A stretch of 39,010 nucleotides of DNA from Rikenella microfusus (GCA_022736275.1 DZBJ01000028.1:1-39010), one strand, 5' to 3'; positions 17,619 through 26,775 are shown, counted from the stretch's first letter. Numbers and translations are program-made. Notes: a model not told the origin generated them from the sequence alone.

Positions 17619-18857
17619 ATGCAGGAAACGGAATTCAGGGTTTACGGCTACCGCTGGGTAATGCTGAGTGTGTACATGCTGGCCATAGTCATCAATCAGA
17701 TCATGTGGATAACATTTGCCCCGATAACAATTGATGCCGCAGGGTTCTATGGCGTTTCCGACCTTAAGATCGGGATACTTTCGATGTGTTTCATGATCGT
17801 TTACCTGGTGGTGTCAATTCCTGCATCTTGGATTATAGATACTTACGGAATCCGGGTGGGTGTGGGGACCGGTGTGGTGCTTACCGGCATTTTCGGATTG
17901 ATGCGCGGACTCGCCTCAGATAATTACAATCTGCTTTTGCTTGCACAGGTCGGAATTGCCGCCGGCCAGCCTTTTCTCCTGAATTCCATCACCAAGGTTG
18001 CAGCACGATGGTTTCCGATTAAGGAGAGGGCAACAGCATCGGGATTGGGTACCCTGGCCATGTATTTCGGTATCCTGACAGGTATAAGCCTGACACCCTT
18101 CCTGGTCAATGGTAACGGGATAAACGGGATGCTTTACATATACGGGATTACCTCCGTGGTAATAGGGTTAGTCTTTTTCATCTTCGCAAGGGAACGGCCA
18201 CTCACGGCGCCATGCCTTCCGGATCAGGAGGAACGGGCCCTGGCTGTTGACGGGATGAAGCTTCTTTTCAGGAACAGGGATTTTCTGTGGCTGATGGTAA
18301 TTTTCTTTATTGGGTTGGGAGTATTCAATTCCGTTACAACCTGGATTGAGAATATCCTTAGTCCCAGGGGCTTTACCGCCGAGCAGGCTGGCATAACCGG
18401 AGGCCTGATGATCATTGGCGGCCTGGTGGGGGCTGTTATAATGCCCTTCCTGTCAGATCGTTACAAGAAGCGAGTGCCTTTCATAATAATTGCCCTGGCA
18501 GGGGCAACTGCAGGTCTTGCCGGAGTGACATATGCTACCAGCTACGCCCTGCTTCTCTTTTCGGCAGCTGCATTCGGATTCTTCCTTCTCAGTTCGGGCC
18601 CGATAGGGTTTCAGTATGGTGCCGAAGTAACCTTTCCTGTTTCAGAAGGCACCTCAAACGGATTTCTGCTGCTTATGGGTCAGATCTCGGGGATAGCATT
18701 CATTTTCGGGATGGACAGCTTCAAGTCACCTTTAACAGGGTCGATGACCATACCGCTTTTTGTCATGATCATCCTGATGCTGATCAGCTTTATTTTTTCT
18801 TACAGGCTCAGGGAGTCTGCTCTCCTGGGAGGGCCTGACAAACAGGAAAAGCCATGA
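17619..18857 (+). CDS. MFS transporter, FLVCR-like
   Basis: This is a 12-helix major facilitator protein of the inner membrane. The start at 17619 (MQETEFRVYGYRW) is preferred over the in-frame TTG ten codons upstream, because it places a short cytoplasmic tail before helix 1. Family-typical segments are NQIMWITFAPITIDAAGFYG, VSIPASWIIDTYGIR (the helix 2-3 loop) and GIAAGQPFLLNSITKVAARWFP with RATASGLGTLA. This arrangement resembles the FLVCR/DIRC2 branch, whose eukaryotic members move heme or choline; the substrate here is unknown. The stop overlaps the next start in an ATGA (18854-18857), so the two genes are translationally coupled. Confidence 0.85.
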   Translation: MQETEFRVYGYRWVMLSVYMLAIVINQIMWITFAPITIDAAGFYGVSDLKIGILSMCFMIVYLVVSIPASWIIDTYGIRVGVGTGVVLTGIFGLMRGLASDNYNLLLLAQVGIAAGQPFLLNSITKVAARWFPIKERATASGLGTLAMYFGILTGISLTPFLVNGNGINGMLYIYGITSVVIGLVFFIFARERPLTAPCLPDQEERALAVDGMKLLFRNRDFLWLMVIFFIGLGVFNSVTTWIENILSPRGFTAEQAGITGGLMIIGGLVGAVIMPFLSDRYKKRVPFIIIALAGATAGLAGVTYATSYALLLFSAAAFGFFLLSSGPIGFQYGAEVTFPVSEGTSNGFLLLMGQISGIAFIFGMDSFKSPLTGSMTIPLFVMIILMLISFIFSYRLRESALLGGPDKQEKP

Positions 18858-19585
18858 ACGGGAGATGTTACGGATCAGTATCAGCAACCATCATTTTTGC
18901 TGTAATTTTTCTTTTACAGGCGGTTTCGCTTCAGGGACAGGATTCGGCAACAGACTCTGTGACAGATAACGGAATTCAGAAAATTCAGCTGACAGCCCTG
19001 CAGGACTTGAAGAATGCACAGATCTGGTGGTACGGATGGCTTGGCGGGTACAGCGCTGCTACAGCCGGACAGGCTGCCGTCGCTGCCACAACTGAAAATA
19101 TGACCCTGCGTCAGGATATGGTACTGGGTGCCGCAACGACCCTCATTGGTGCGCTGGGTCAGCTGATCATGCCCATTGTACCAAAAAATGCCAAAGCAGA
19201 TTTTCCCCCGTATCGCGATTATGTTGCGGGTGAAAAACCATTATCGGAAGAACAGGCTGCTGAACTGCTGAAGATACTGGCTTTGAGGGAGAAGGAAGGA
19301 AGGTCATGGAAGATGCATGCCGCTGCCGGTGCAGTAAACCTGGGAAGCGGACTGGTCACATGGCTGGGATTCAAACGAACCGTATGGGACGGATTGATGA
19401 ATTTTGCACTCAACACCGCGGTGACGGAAGCTCAGATATGGACACAGCCCACCAGGGCAATTAAAGACTATGAGAGGTACCTCCGTGAAATTAATCCGTC
19501 GGCCGACACACCTACTGCCAGGCCTGAGAGTGAATGGACCGTAAGCGTAATGCCCGGTGGGATAGCCATAAGGGTTGATTTCTAA
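18854..19585 (+). CDS. Exported protein of unknown function, coupled to MFS gene
   Basis: Function not recognised. The 243-residue protein has an N-terminal signal peptide (ATIIFAVIFLLQAVSLQGQ, about 11-29) and small-residue-rich hydrophobic segments around WWYGWLGGYSAATAGQAAVA, MVLGAATTLIGALGQLIMPI and AAGAVNLGSGLVTWLGF. These could be membrane helices or membrane-inserted hairpins. The C-terminus (TVSVMPGGIAIRVDF) is strand-like and ends in Phe, which might mark outer-membrane association, but no full barrel is apparent. Its ATG overlaps the MFS stop, so it may assist or localise with that transporter; this is inference from coupling only. Confidence 0.7.
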   Translation: MNGRCYGSVSATIIFAVIFLLQAVSLQGQDSATDSVTDNGIQKIQLTALQDLKNAQIWWYGWLGGYSAATAGQAAVAATTENMTLRQDMVLGAATTLIGALGQLIMPIVPKNAKADFPPYRDYVAGEKPLSEEQAAELLKILALREKEGRSWKMHAAAGAVNLGSGLVTWLGFKRTVWDGLMNFALNTAVTEAQIWTQPTRAIKDYERYLREINPSADTPTARPESEWTVSVMPGGIAIRVDF

Positions 19586-19687
19586 TTCCTGACCGTCGGC
19601 CATTGTAATGACTTCTTTCAGGAATTTCATCTAGTACTGCCCGCAGCTACCCCGGATACAACATAGGCAGCTCTTTTCTGCCATCTA

Positions 19688-22330
19688 TTATCTGAGACCG
19701 AACCTGTAGGAAAACTTAATGAGAAATACGTTATATGGTCTTCTGGCGGTAAGCAGTTCATGTATCTGATCACTCATTTCGAAATACCCGTCACCGGTAT
19801 AGTAATCGCGGGTCTGTGACCATACGAGATAGGCAGTTGAGCCAGGCAGGAATTCCCAGCGAATGACCAGGTTACTCAGAAACTCGCTAACGGTGAAGTC
19901 GGGCTTCCCGAAGAGGTAATCAGGAGTGCCGTCGCGATCTTCATCGATTATATAGTTTTCATAATCCTCATCAAAAGTTATCTGATCAGCCTCATAGACA
20001 TGAAACCTGTCTGTAAATTCAGGTGCATTGGGGTCTGTGATGTATTTGAACTCATTATAAGACCCTGACCCGAAGAAGGGCTGTCCCCAGTATTGAATTG
20101 AGAGGTCAGGGGTAATGCTGTAATCAACCCTGAATGACAAAGAGAGGATTTCCTGATCAATTGATCCGAATATATATCTGGGATCGTCGTCGTCGCCGTC
20201 GTTGCCTTCAGTGGTAACATACTGCATGATATTTTCATTCTTTTCCCATTGCGGTTCAGCACTGATCGTCAGCGTACTGACCGGCCTGTAGGTCAACTCG
20301 AATCCCATCCCGTATCCGCTGTAATAATTTTCGAACCCCCATCCGTAGTTAAATTCCAGGTCCGCTACCAGTTTCTTCCGTTCACTTGTGTTAATGCCAC
20401 CGTAAAACCTGGCTGTTCCCGGCATAAGCATTGAAGGTCCGCCGCGGAGCAAAAGGTTGTCTCTTTCACGGCTGTTGACTCCGCCGCCAAAATATGTGCT
20501 CCAGAGGTTTTTAAAACCTGCCTGCCATGAAAACTCATCGCCGATCATCAGGGTAGTGCCTCCGAAATCAGCAAGATGTATTACATTGGTTCCGAAAGAC
20601 ATCCGGTTGAAGACACTGAAGGGTTTGTTGATGTTGTAGCTGAAAACTCCGACTCCGAGGAACTGGTCAGCAACCCTCATGTATCCGAGGTCGTTGAGCT
20701 CAAATCCGGGGGATTTCCAGGCAGCCAGATAAATTATGTTAAAATTGCCGCCGATCTTACCGGCCATCAGGTTCCCGCCGTAGCCGCTGAGTGATGTCCT
20801 GGCGGGGTCATATTCAACGTAGTCTGCATCGGGTCTTGCAAAGTTATGAACCGGAGATCGCTGTGTCCTGGCAATGTCATCCTCATTTCCGGTGATATTG
20901 CTGAAAGCTGTGCGCAGCTGGAAAATATAGTTCATATCCTTGAAATACTGTGTAAAATCGAGTCCGCCGGCAGTAGCCGACTTATGGAAATAATCAGCCG
21001 TCTGGTCATCGAGCGACCTGATGGTGCTCGTCATCATGCCTCCGATTATTGTCTTCCCTCCTTTGAAATCCTGCTGCACCCTTCCTACGGCAAAATTTGT
21101 AAACGGTTCAGCCTTGACATATGATGTTTCGCCTGTCTCTTCATTGTATATTTTTGTGTTTACCTCTGCGGTAACTGCATCAATTGCCCCCACTGAAAGA
21201 CCGGAGCCGGACTTACCGGTAAGTTTTGCAGCGCCTATTATAGGGATGAATGCAGGAGTATATGCATATTCTGATTCGCCCGGGCTGGCCGGGTGCCTGG
21301 GGCTGCGGCCGATCCTCCTGGAGTAGAAGAGGTTGTCATTGCCGACATCTCCGTCGCCGATCCCAAGCCCGAAACTTGTTATATTCTTTCCTTCAATAAA
21401 GAATGGTCTCTTCTCCCGGAAGAATGACTCGAAGGCTGTAAGATTCACTTCCGAGGGGTCTGCCTCCACCTGGCCGAAATCAGGGTTCAGCGAAAGGCTC
21501 AGTATCATATTGTTGGTCACTCCTATCTTGGCATCGAGACCTGCATTAACTTTGAAATCAGAGCCGTCGAGCCATGGATTACCCTCCTCCTGCTCATAGG
21601 TCTCCAACTTGGCCACTCCGTAGGGAGTCAGGTCAAGAAGAGTACGCGGTTTTATATTGCTCAGGCCGGTCATCAGGCCTGCATTATGCACAAGTCCGGA
21701 AGCATTCCTGGCAATCGGCTGCCATAAATCGGTTTCATCATGCCGGTATAATTCTCTTATTATTTCGAGTCCCCAGGTCTGGTTTTCACTTGCCGAAAAC
21801 CGCAGTTGAGTGAGAGGGATCCGCATTTCGGCCGCCCATCCCCATTCCTGAATCGAAGTTTTAACGTACCAGATCGGGTCGAATGTCTCATCTTCATTCA
21901 TGCCGTCATCCGTCCAGATAAGGTCGCCCTTGACACCGGCTGCGCTCACTCCGAATCCGAAGGCGGTGCGCTGGTCAAAGTAGGAGTCAATTGCAATTGC
22001 AACATTGTCGCCATCGGCGTCATCACGCCTGGTCAGGCGCTGCACAATACTGTCGGGAGCAGTGTCCCAGGCCTTTATGGCAACATAGATGTTATGGTCG
22101 TCATAAAGAAGCTTGAACTCCGTTTTCTGTTTCACCGGAGCTCCTTCCAGGGGCTTAAACTGCGCGAAATCGCCTCCCCATTCTCCCTGTTGCCACGCAT
22201 CGTCGTCAAGCTCGCCGTTTATTAACGGGGCTACGTTGATACGGGTAGCATTGTATACCCGCTTTTCATAAGTCTGGGCACTTGTCAGGAAAGGCAAAAA
22301 TAACAGGAGCATCAGTATGTAGTTCTTCAT
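19688..22330 (-). CDS. DUF5916 outer-membrane protein with CBM9-like domain (copy 1)
   Basis: An N-terminal carbohydrate-binding family 9-like domain (residues about 25-210: INGELDDDAWQQGEWGGDFA, YDDHNIYVAIKAWDTAPDSI) is followed by the DUF5916 barrel domain (about 235-880; LNPDFGQVEADPSEVNLTAF and FFREKRPFFIEGKNITSFG). The start at 22330 gives a standard signal peptide (MKNYILMLLLFLPFLTSAQ); an ATG 25 codons upstream adds an unlikely leader. The protein ends in FLIKFSYRFGLR, a strand-type C-terminus. Role unknown; outer-membrane location and glycan or surface binding are inferred from the domains. A paralog lies directly upstream (22478-25108), separated by a terminator, and this copy has its own promoter. 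Confidence 0.87.
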   Translation of the reverse strand: MKNYILMLLLFLPFLTSAQTYEKRVYNATRINVAPLINGELDDDAWQQGEWGGDFAQFKPLEGAPVKQKTEFKLLYDDHNIYVAIKAWDTAPDSIVQRLTRRDDADGDNVAIAIDSYFDQRTAFGFGVSAAGVKGDLIWTDDGMNEDETFDPIWYVKTSIQEWGWAAEMRIPLTQLRFSASENQTWGLEIIRELYRHDETDLWQPIARNASGLVHNAGLMTGLSNIKPRTLLDLTPYGVAKLETYEQEEGNPWLDGSDFKVNAGLDAKIGVTNNMILSLSLNPDFGQVEADPSEVNLTAFESFFREKRPFFIEGKNITSFGLGIGDGDVGNDNLFYSRRIGRSPRHPASPGESEYAYTPAFIPIIGAAKLTGKSGSGLSVGAIDAVTAEVNTKIYNEETGETSYVKAEPFTNFAVGRVQQDFKGGKTIIGGMMTSTIRSLDDQTADYFHKSATAGGLDFTQYFKDMNYIFQLRTAFSNITGNEDDIARTQRSPVHNFARPDADYVEYDPARTSLSGYGGNLMAGKIGGNFNIIYLAAWKSPGFELNDLGYMRVADQFLGVGVFSYNINKPFSVFNRMSFGTNVIHLADFGGTTLMIGDEFSWQAGFKNLWSTYFGGGVNSRERDNLLLRGGPSMLMPGTARFYGGINTSERKKLVADLEFNYGWGFENYYSGYGMGFELTYRPVSTLTISAEPQWEKNENIMQYVTTEGNDGDDDDPRYIFGSIDQEILSLSFRVDYSITPDLSIQYWGQPFFGSGSYNEFKYITDPNAPEFTDRFHVYEADQITFDEDYENYIIDEDRDGTPDYLFGKPDFTVSEFLSNLVIRWEFLPGSTAYLVWSQTRDYYTGDGYFEMSDQIHELLTARRPYNVFLIKFSYRFGLR

Positions 22331-22366
22331 TTCAGCAGGTTTACAGAGGTTCAGTTTAAAGCATTT

Positions 22367-22397
22367 CAAATTTACAGAAATATTTAAACCGGAGAAA
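22367..22397 (-). promoter_or_regulatory. Promoter for DUF5916 copy 1
   Basis: On the minus strand, TTTC (22394-22397) is followed after 19 nt by TAAATTTG (22367-22374), a full -7 match with one mismatch in the -33 element. It lies 37 nt before the ATG at 22330 and supports that start. Confidence 0.55.
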
Positions 22398-22420
22398 CAT
22401 ATCATCTCAGCCGGGATTTC

Positions 22421-22455
22421 AAGAAAAAGAGCGGAGACTAAATGTCAGCGCTCTT
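22421..22455 (-). terminator. Intrinsic terminator after DUF5916 copy 2
   Basis: On the minus strand, AAGAGCG (22449-22455) pairs with CGCTCTT (22427-22433) across a 15-nt loop and is followed by a T-rich run (TTTTTCTT). It sits about 20 bp past the stop of the 22478-25108 gene and separates the two paralogs transcriptionally. Confidence 0.65.
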
Positions 22456-22477
22456 CAGGGCTTGCACGTCCTGACTC

Positions 22478-25108
22478 TTACCTGAGCCCGAACCTGTAAG
22501 TAAATTTTACAAGGAAGACGTCATATGGTTTATTTTCTGTATAAAGGTTGTCAATGTTGTCGTCCAGTGAGAATGATCCGGTGCTGTCATAGTAATTGCG
22601 GGTCTGTGACCATACGAGATAAAGGGTTGATCCGGGGCGGAATTCCCATCGTGCAACAAGGTTCGACAGAAATTCATCGTAGTTGTAATCCGTATTTTTG
22701 AAACTGTAATCGCTGACACCGTCATTGTCGTCATCAACATAGTACCGGTTTTCCTCCTCGTTAAAAGTCAGTTCGCTATCTGTAAGGATATGGTACCGGT
22801 CCTCCAGGTTTTCTGCCTTAGGGTCAGTAACCACCTTGAACCTGCTGTAATCCATTGCTGCCAGGAAGGGCTGTCCCCAGTACTGGATGGTAAGGTCAGG
22901 GGTGATATTGTAATTCAGTCTCAGTGACATGCTTACTATCTGCTGGTCAATCTGACTCAGGATATAGCGGTCTCCGTCAGAAATGTGGGTCACGTACTGA
23001 AGGGTATTCATGTTTTTGGAATAGGAGGGAGAGAGGGTAATTGAAAATGACTGTCCGGGCTTGGCAGTCAGGTTAAGACCTGCGCTCCACCGTTCGGAAG
23101 CCTCCTCTGCGCCTTTTCCCCTGTTGGCCCATAATGTGCCGTAGATCCTTCTTGACTGGTTGGAGCCCACATTCAGATTGAAGCTATGGTTTGAGGGGGT
23201 CAGCATGGAGGGTCCTCCGCGGAGAAGAGTATTGGAAAGTGCTTCTCCCTGATAGTTTCCGCTTATGCTCGTCCACCACAGGTTCTTGAACTGGGTGTAT
23301 ACGCTCAGGTTCCCGCCGGTGGAGAGATGAGTACCCCCGAAATCCCATCCGGTCCACAGGTTGGCATTGGGCCTTATCTGCCTGAAGATGCTGAAAGGCT
23401 TGTCAAACCTGTATGCCGACCACAAACCCGATATGATGGCATCTGCGCTCTGAAGATAGCCTGCATCATTCAGGTCGAAGCCGGGCGATTTCCAGTATCC
23501 GAATGCCATAAAGTTCCAGTGACCACCGACCTTGCCGGTCTGTACGTTGCCTCCGAAGCCGTTGAGAGAGGTGAGTGTCGGGTCAATCTCAACATAATCT
23601 GCATCAGGTCTCTGATAATAATGCACCGGAGAATACTGGAGGTTTTCAATGGACTCCGCACTGCCGCTGAGGTTGCTGCCTGCCCCGGCTGTTGAAACAA
23701 ACCAGCTCCGTTCATCACCGAAGTAATGAGAGAAGTCAACCCCGGCAGTGTTTGCATTCCGTACAAGCTCGTCTATGCCGGTTCCGTCAAGGAAACGGTG
23801 AGTGTTGGTGAATGCTCCGCCCACAATGGTTTTGCCACCGTTAAAGTCTTTCATGACCCTTGATACCAGATAATTGGTAAGGGGTTCAACTGTCTGTTGC
23901 GACCTGACACCAAGGGAGTCTATTTCTGCTTTCGCCTCCGCCGTAACAGCCTCCACGATGCCAACTGAAAGTCCTTCCGGAGTCTTGCCGGTAAGTTTTA
24001 TTGCGCTGATGATCGGGGTGTTGCGAGGCACACTCGCGTACTCATTTTCTTCCGTGTCGGCACCGAAATGAGGGTTTCGGCCTATACGCCTTGAGTAGAA
24101 GAGGTTATCGAATCCGAGATCACCGTCACCGATACCGGTACCGAAACTGGTGATGTTATTGCCTTCGATGAAAAATGGCCTCTTTTCCTCAAAGAAAGTT
24201 TCGTAGGCGGTGAGATTGACTTCGGAAGGGTCAGCCTCAACCTGGCCGAAGTCAGGATTGACCGTCAGATCGAGGGTCATGTTGTTGGTGATGCCGAACT
24301 TGGCGTCGAGCCCCGCATTGCATTTCCATGTTTTACCGGTGGCAAACGGATTTCCCTCTTCGGTTTCAAAGGATTCCAGGCTGCCAACGACAAACGGGGT
24401 TATGTCTGCCTGTTTCCTGGGCCTGATGCCCGTCAGGCCGGTCAGTTCACCGAAATTATGTACAAGACCTGAGGCATTGCGGTCAACATGCTGCCAGATT
24501 GACATCTCCTGGCTTCGGAACAATTGGCGAAACACTTCGAGACCCCATATGCCTTCTTCAGTGATTCTGAACCTCAACTGCGTAAGAGGTATTCTCATTT
24601 CTGCGCTCCAGCCCCAGTCATTTATCTGCGTGTCAGTGTACCAGATCGGGTCCCATGTATCATCCTCTATTTGCCCGTTCTGGACCCACATAAAGTCATT
24701 TTTTACTCCCGCAGCGTTGGTAAGAAAGGTAAAACCGGTCTGACGGTCGTGATAGCTGTCGAAGGAGATACCGACGAAATCGCCGTCACCGTTATCTCGT
24801 CTTGAGATTCGGCTGACGATGCTGTCAGGGTAAGTGTCATAAGCCCTGATGGCAACGTAAACATTGTTGTCGTCAAACAGTATCTTGAATTCTGTTCTCT
24901 GGGAGGCTTTTGCGCCGTTGTGAGGCTCATACTGAATAAAGTCTCCGTCCCAGGCTCCTGCCTGCCATGCATCATCATCAACTGACCCGTCGATGACGGG
25001 AGGAGACGACGTAAATGAGGCACTGTAAATTCTTTTCTGTATCGTGTCCTGAGCGCTGACCAGTGTGCATAACAATACTGCAGCTGCCGCAAGGGCAATT
25101 CTTTTCAT
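22478..25108 (-). CDS. DUF5916 outer-membrane protein with CBM9-like domain (copy 2)
   Basis: The 876-residue paralog of the gene at 19688-22330 has the same architecture: signal peptide (MKRIALAAAAVLLCTLVSAQ), CBM9-like domain with IDGSVDDDAWQAGAWDGDFI and NNVYVAIRAYDTYPDSIVSR, and the DUF5916 barrel with VNPDFGQVEADPSEVNLTAY and FFEEKRPFFIEGNNITSFG. It ends in FLVKFTYRFGLR. The two proteins are collinear from end to end, so a tandem duplication is likely. They differ most in the mid-barrel loops (about residues 370-480 and 610-720). An intrinsic terminator follows. Upstream lies a heptamer repeat tract; no convincing promoter was seen there. Confidence 0.87.
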   Translation of the reverse strand: MKRIALAAAAVLLCTLVSAQDTIQKRIYSASFTSSPPVIDGSVDDDAWQAGAWDGDFIQYEPHNGAKASQRTEFKILFDDNNVYVAIRAYDTYPDSIVSRISRRDNGDGDFVGISFDSYHDRQTGFTFLTNAAGVKNDFMWVQNGQIEDDTWDPIWYTDTQINDWGWSAEMRIPLTQLRFRITEEGIWGLEVFRQLFRSQEMSIWQHVDRNASGLVHNFGELTGLTGIRPRKQADITPFVVGSLESFETEEGNPFATGKTWKCNAGLDAKFGITNNMTLDLTVNPDFGQVEADPSEVNLTAYETFFEEKRPFFIEGNNITSFGTGIGDGDLGFDNLFYSRRIGRNPHFGADTEENEYASVPRNTPIISAIKLTGKTPEGLSVGIVEAVTAEAKAEIDSLGVRSQQTVEPLTNYLVSRVMKDFNGGKTIVGGAFTNTHRFLDGTGIDELVRNANTAGVDFSHYFGDERSWFVSTAGAGSNLSGSAESIENLQYSPVHYYQRPDADYVEIDPTLTSLNGFGGNVQTGKVGGHWNFMAFGYWKSPGFDLNDAGYLQSADAIISGLWSAYRFDKPFSIFRQIRPNANLWTGWDFGGTHLSTGGNLSVYTQFKNLWWTSISGNYQGEALSNTLLRGGPSMLTPSNHSFNLNVGSNQSRRIYGTLWANRGKGAEEASERWSAGLNLTAKPGQSFSITLSPSYSKNMNTLQYVTHISDGDRYILSQIDQQIVSMSLRLNYNITPDLTIQYWGQPFLAAMDYSRFKVVTDPKAENLEDRYHILTDSELTFNEEENRYYVDDDNDGVSDYSFKNTDYNYDEFLSNLVARWEFRPGSTLYLVWSQTRNYYDSTGSFSLDDNIDNLYTENKPYDVFLVKFTYRFGLR

Positions 25109-25226
25109 GGCGGTAAGGTTAAAAGTCCAAAATGCAAGTCCTTGATAAAGACCGGCCGGAGGGCGGAACGCTGCATCCGGGCTGTGTTTTTATGCTATAG
25201 GTCGTTAAGTGGTAGATAATCAGATT

Positions 25227-25305
25227 GGTAGTCGGCAGTTGGCAGTCGGCAGTCGGCAGTCAGCAACATTGACTGTGGACTGAAGACTGAGGACTGCAGA
25301 CTGAG
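25227..25305 (+). repeat. Heptamer array 1 (GTCGGCA type, then GACTGAG type)
   Basis: About five tandem units related to GTCGGCA (25230-25265, with GTTGGCA and GTCAGCA variants) are followed after a short gap by about five GACTGAG-like units (25271-25305). It is non-coding and lies between the divergently placed ends of DUF5916 copy 2 (its upstream side) and the ProX-like gene (its downstream side). The same two-part order recurs at 27379-27516. Confidence 0.85.
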
Positions 25306-25344
25306 AAACTGGCCATCAAGTAATGTTGCCGGACATAGTGAAAG

Positions 25345-25827
25345 CTAGAAGAATTCCCAGCTGTTGCCGGTATGGGCAAGGAATTTGAAGAGCTCTTCGC
25401 GTGGAATAATTATAGAGGCCGTGTTGGTGTTCGGATGGAAAGAGAGCCTCTCATGGCTGAGAAGGGTCTTGTCAATGAAGAGATGAACATGGTGTGAGTG
25501 ATCATTGATCAGACCGAAGGGCGATACGGAGCCCGGAGTGAGTCCGAGATACTCCATGAGCCTTCTGTCAGAGGCAAAGGAGAGCTTGCCCTGACGCAGC
25601 TTCTGTTCAAGCTCTTTAATGTTGAGCTGAGAACTATAGTAGAGTAATACCAGGTAATGCCTGTCGCCTTTGTGATTGCGGAAGAAAATGTTCTTGCAGT
25701 GGCCCGAATCGATACCCGACCAGTATTTCATGGCTTCCTCCACGGTTGGGACGGGAGGGTGTTCAATATACTCGTATTGGATTTGAAGAAGGCCGAGCAG
25801 AGCATATAGTTCTGCCGGACCTCTCAT
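25345..25827 (-). CDS. Prolyl-tRNA editing protein (ProX/YbaK-EbsC family)
   Basis: This free-standing trans-editing enzyme hydrolyses mischarged Ala-tRNA(Pro) in the cytoplasm. The 160 residues match the PrdX/ProX branch: YIEHPPVPTVEEAMKYW near the start, HCKNIFFRNHKGDRHYLVLL (about 43-62), LTPGSVSPFGLIND (about 95-108) and SFHPNTNTASIIIP near the C-terminus, which line the substrate pocket in the family. Its ATG overlaps the stop of the SiaC-like gene (25824-25827, TCAT on the + strand), so it is translationally coupled to that gene and is the last in the marC-rnhA-siaC-proX block. Confidence 0.87.
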   Translation of the reverse strand: MRGPAELYALLGLLQIQYEYIEHPPVPTVEEAMKYWSGIDSGHCKNIFFRNHKGDRHYLVLLYYSSQLNIKELEQKLRQGKLSFASDRRLMEYLGLTPGSVSPFGLINDHSHHVHLFIDKTLLSHERLSFHPNTNTASIIIPREELFKFLAHTGNSWEFF

Positions 25828-26237
25828 TTGCCGCTCCTGGTTTTGGGACAGTATTTGAAGGGCAGCTCACAGAGCAGTGCGAGATCTTCGCCTGCCTCAC
25901 GGAGATCGGTATCCTCCGCGTCATAATGCCATTCAACATCCACGGGAACACCGCTGCTGTTGAGCTCTCTCAGTAGCACCAGTATATCGAAGAGGAATTT
26001 TGCTGACGACGAATTGAAATATTCAAGGTCAAGTCTGAAAACCAGGTGGTTGGCATCAGTATACGGACTGCTCTTCCTGACACCGGCAACAAACTCCTCC
26101 ATCCATTCCAGTACAGGGTAGTAGAGTCCGCGAACATCTTCAGGGGCTGACTTGCCCGAGATGTTGAATTTATGTTCCTCAGGTACCAGGATTATTTCCG
26201 GAGTAAGATCAGTGCCCTTTCGTATGAAACTTTTCAT
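25824..26237 (-). CDS. SiaC-family regulatory phosphoprotein (DUF1987)
   Basis: DUF1987/SiaC proteins are small switch proteins whose threonine phosphorylation is controlled by a SiaB-type kinase and SiaA-type phosphatase. In Pseudomonas, SiaC binds a diguanylate cyclase. The 137 residues carry TPEIILVPEEHKFNISGKSA (about 12-31), the YYPVLEWMEEF helix, and FRLDLEYFNSSSAKFLFDIL (about 67-86), where the SSSAK stretch corresponds to the phosphorylated Thr/Ser region. No kinase, phosphatase or cyclase gene is nearby, so its partners must be encoded elsewhere. The stop overlaps the start of the ProX gene. A promoter with a palindrome over its -7 element lies upstream (26251-26284). Confidence 0.82.
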   Translation of the reverse strand: MKSFIRKGTDLTPEIILVPEEHKFNISGKSAPEDVRGLYYPVLEWMEEFVAGVRKSSPYTDANHLVFRLDLEYFNSSSAKFLFDILVLLRELNSSGVPVDVEWHYDAEDTDLREAGEDLALLCELPFKYCPKTRSGK

Positions 26238-26250
26238 TTATCCCCATTTT

Positions 26251-26284
26251 ATGCAAAAGTTGCATTTTTTTTATAAACCTCAAA
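26251..26284 (-). promoter_or_regulatory. Promoter and overlapping palindrome before the siaC-like gene
   Basis: On the minus strand, TTTG (26281-26284) is followed after 19 nt by AACTTTTG (26254-26261), one mismatch from the -7 consensus. The palindrome ATGCAA-AAG-TTGCAT (26251-26265) covers that -7 element, a normal place for a repressor site. The binding protein is unknown. Confidence 0.45.
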
Positions 26285-26295
26285 ACTTGTTTTAT

Positions 26296-26775
26296 TCATA
26301 TGACACCCATCTCCCCGTTCTCAGGAGCGTATCCTCCGTCTTCCTCCAGTCCGGGCTCTTTTGAGGCTGCCACAGCCAGCATGTCACATCGCTCATTCTC
26401 AGGGTCATTGTTATGTCCTTTTACCCATATGAGTGTTACCTGATGGCGGCGGTAGACCTCAAGAAAGCGAATCCAGAGATCAGGATTTTTCTTTTTTGCA
26501 AACCGTTTCATCTCCCAGCTAAAGAGCCATCCCTTGTTGACCGCGTTGACCAGGTACTGCGAGTCAGCGTGAAGCCTGACTACCGTTCCCTCGCGTTTTA
26601 GAGCCTCAAGACCTATAATGGCGGCAAACAGTTCCATGCGGTTATTGGTTGTGAGACGAAATCCCCCGGAGATCTCCTTGCGATGCCTTCCGGAGATGAG
26701 GACCACTCCGAATCCGCCCGGGCCCGGGTTACCGCTGCAGGCTCCGTCGGTATAGATGGTCACCACATCAGTCAT
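26296..26775 (-). CDS. rnhA: Ribonuclease HI
   Basis: RNase HI cleaves the RNA strand of RNA-DNA hybrids (R-loops, primers). The 159-residue protein shows all four metal-binding acids: Asp10 in [15 protein letters not shown], Glu48 in NNRMELFAA, Asp71 in [12 protein letters not shown] and Asp131 in [10 protein letters not shown]. It also has the catalytic-loop His121 in VKGHNND and the basic-protrusion helix ([15 protein letters not shown]). The length is normal, with a short acidic tail after residue 138. The start overlaps the marC stop by 8 bp (26768-26775), so the two are co-translated. A separate rnhB (RNase HII) gene is present at 29759-30364. Confidence 0.95.
   Translation of the reverse strand: MTDVVTIYTDGACSGNPGPGGFGVVLISGRHRKEISGGFRLTTNNRMELFAAIIGLEALKREGTVVRLHADSQYLVNAVNKGWLFSWEMKRFAKKKNPDLWIRFLEVYRRHQVTLIWVKGHNNDPENERCDMLAVAASKEPGLEEDGGYAPENGEMGVI

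Noticed and set aside
19586..19687. Inverted repeat TTCCTGA...TCAGGAA between convergent genes
   Set aside because: A 7-bp stem with a loop of more than 20 nt and no T-run; too weak to call a terminator.
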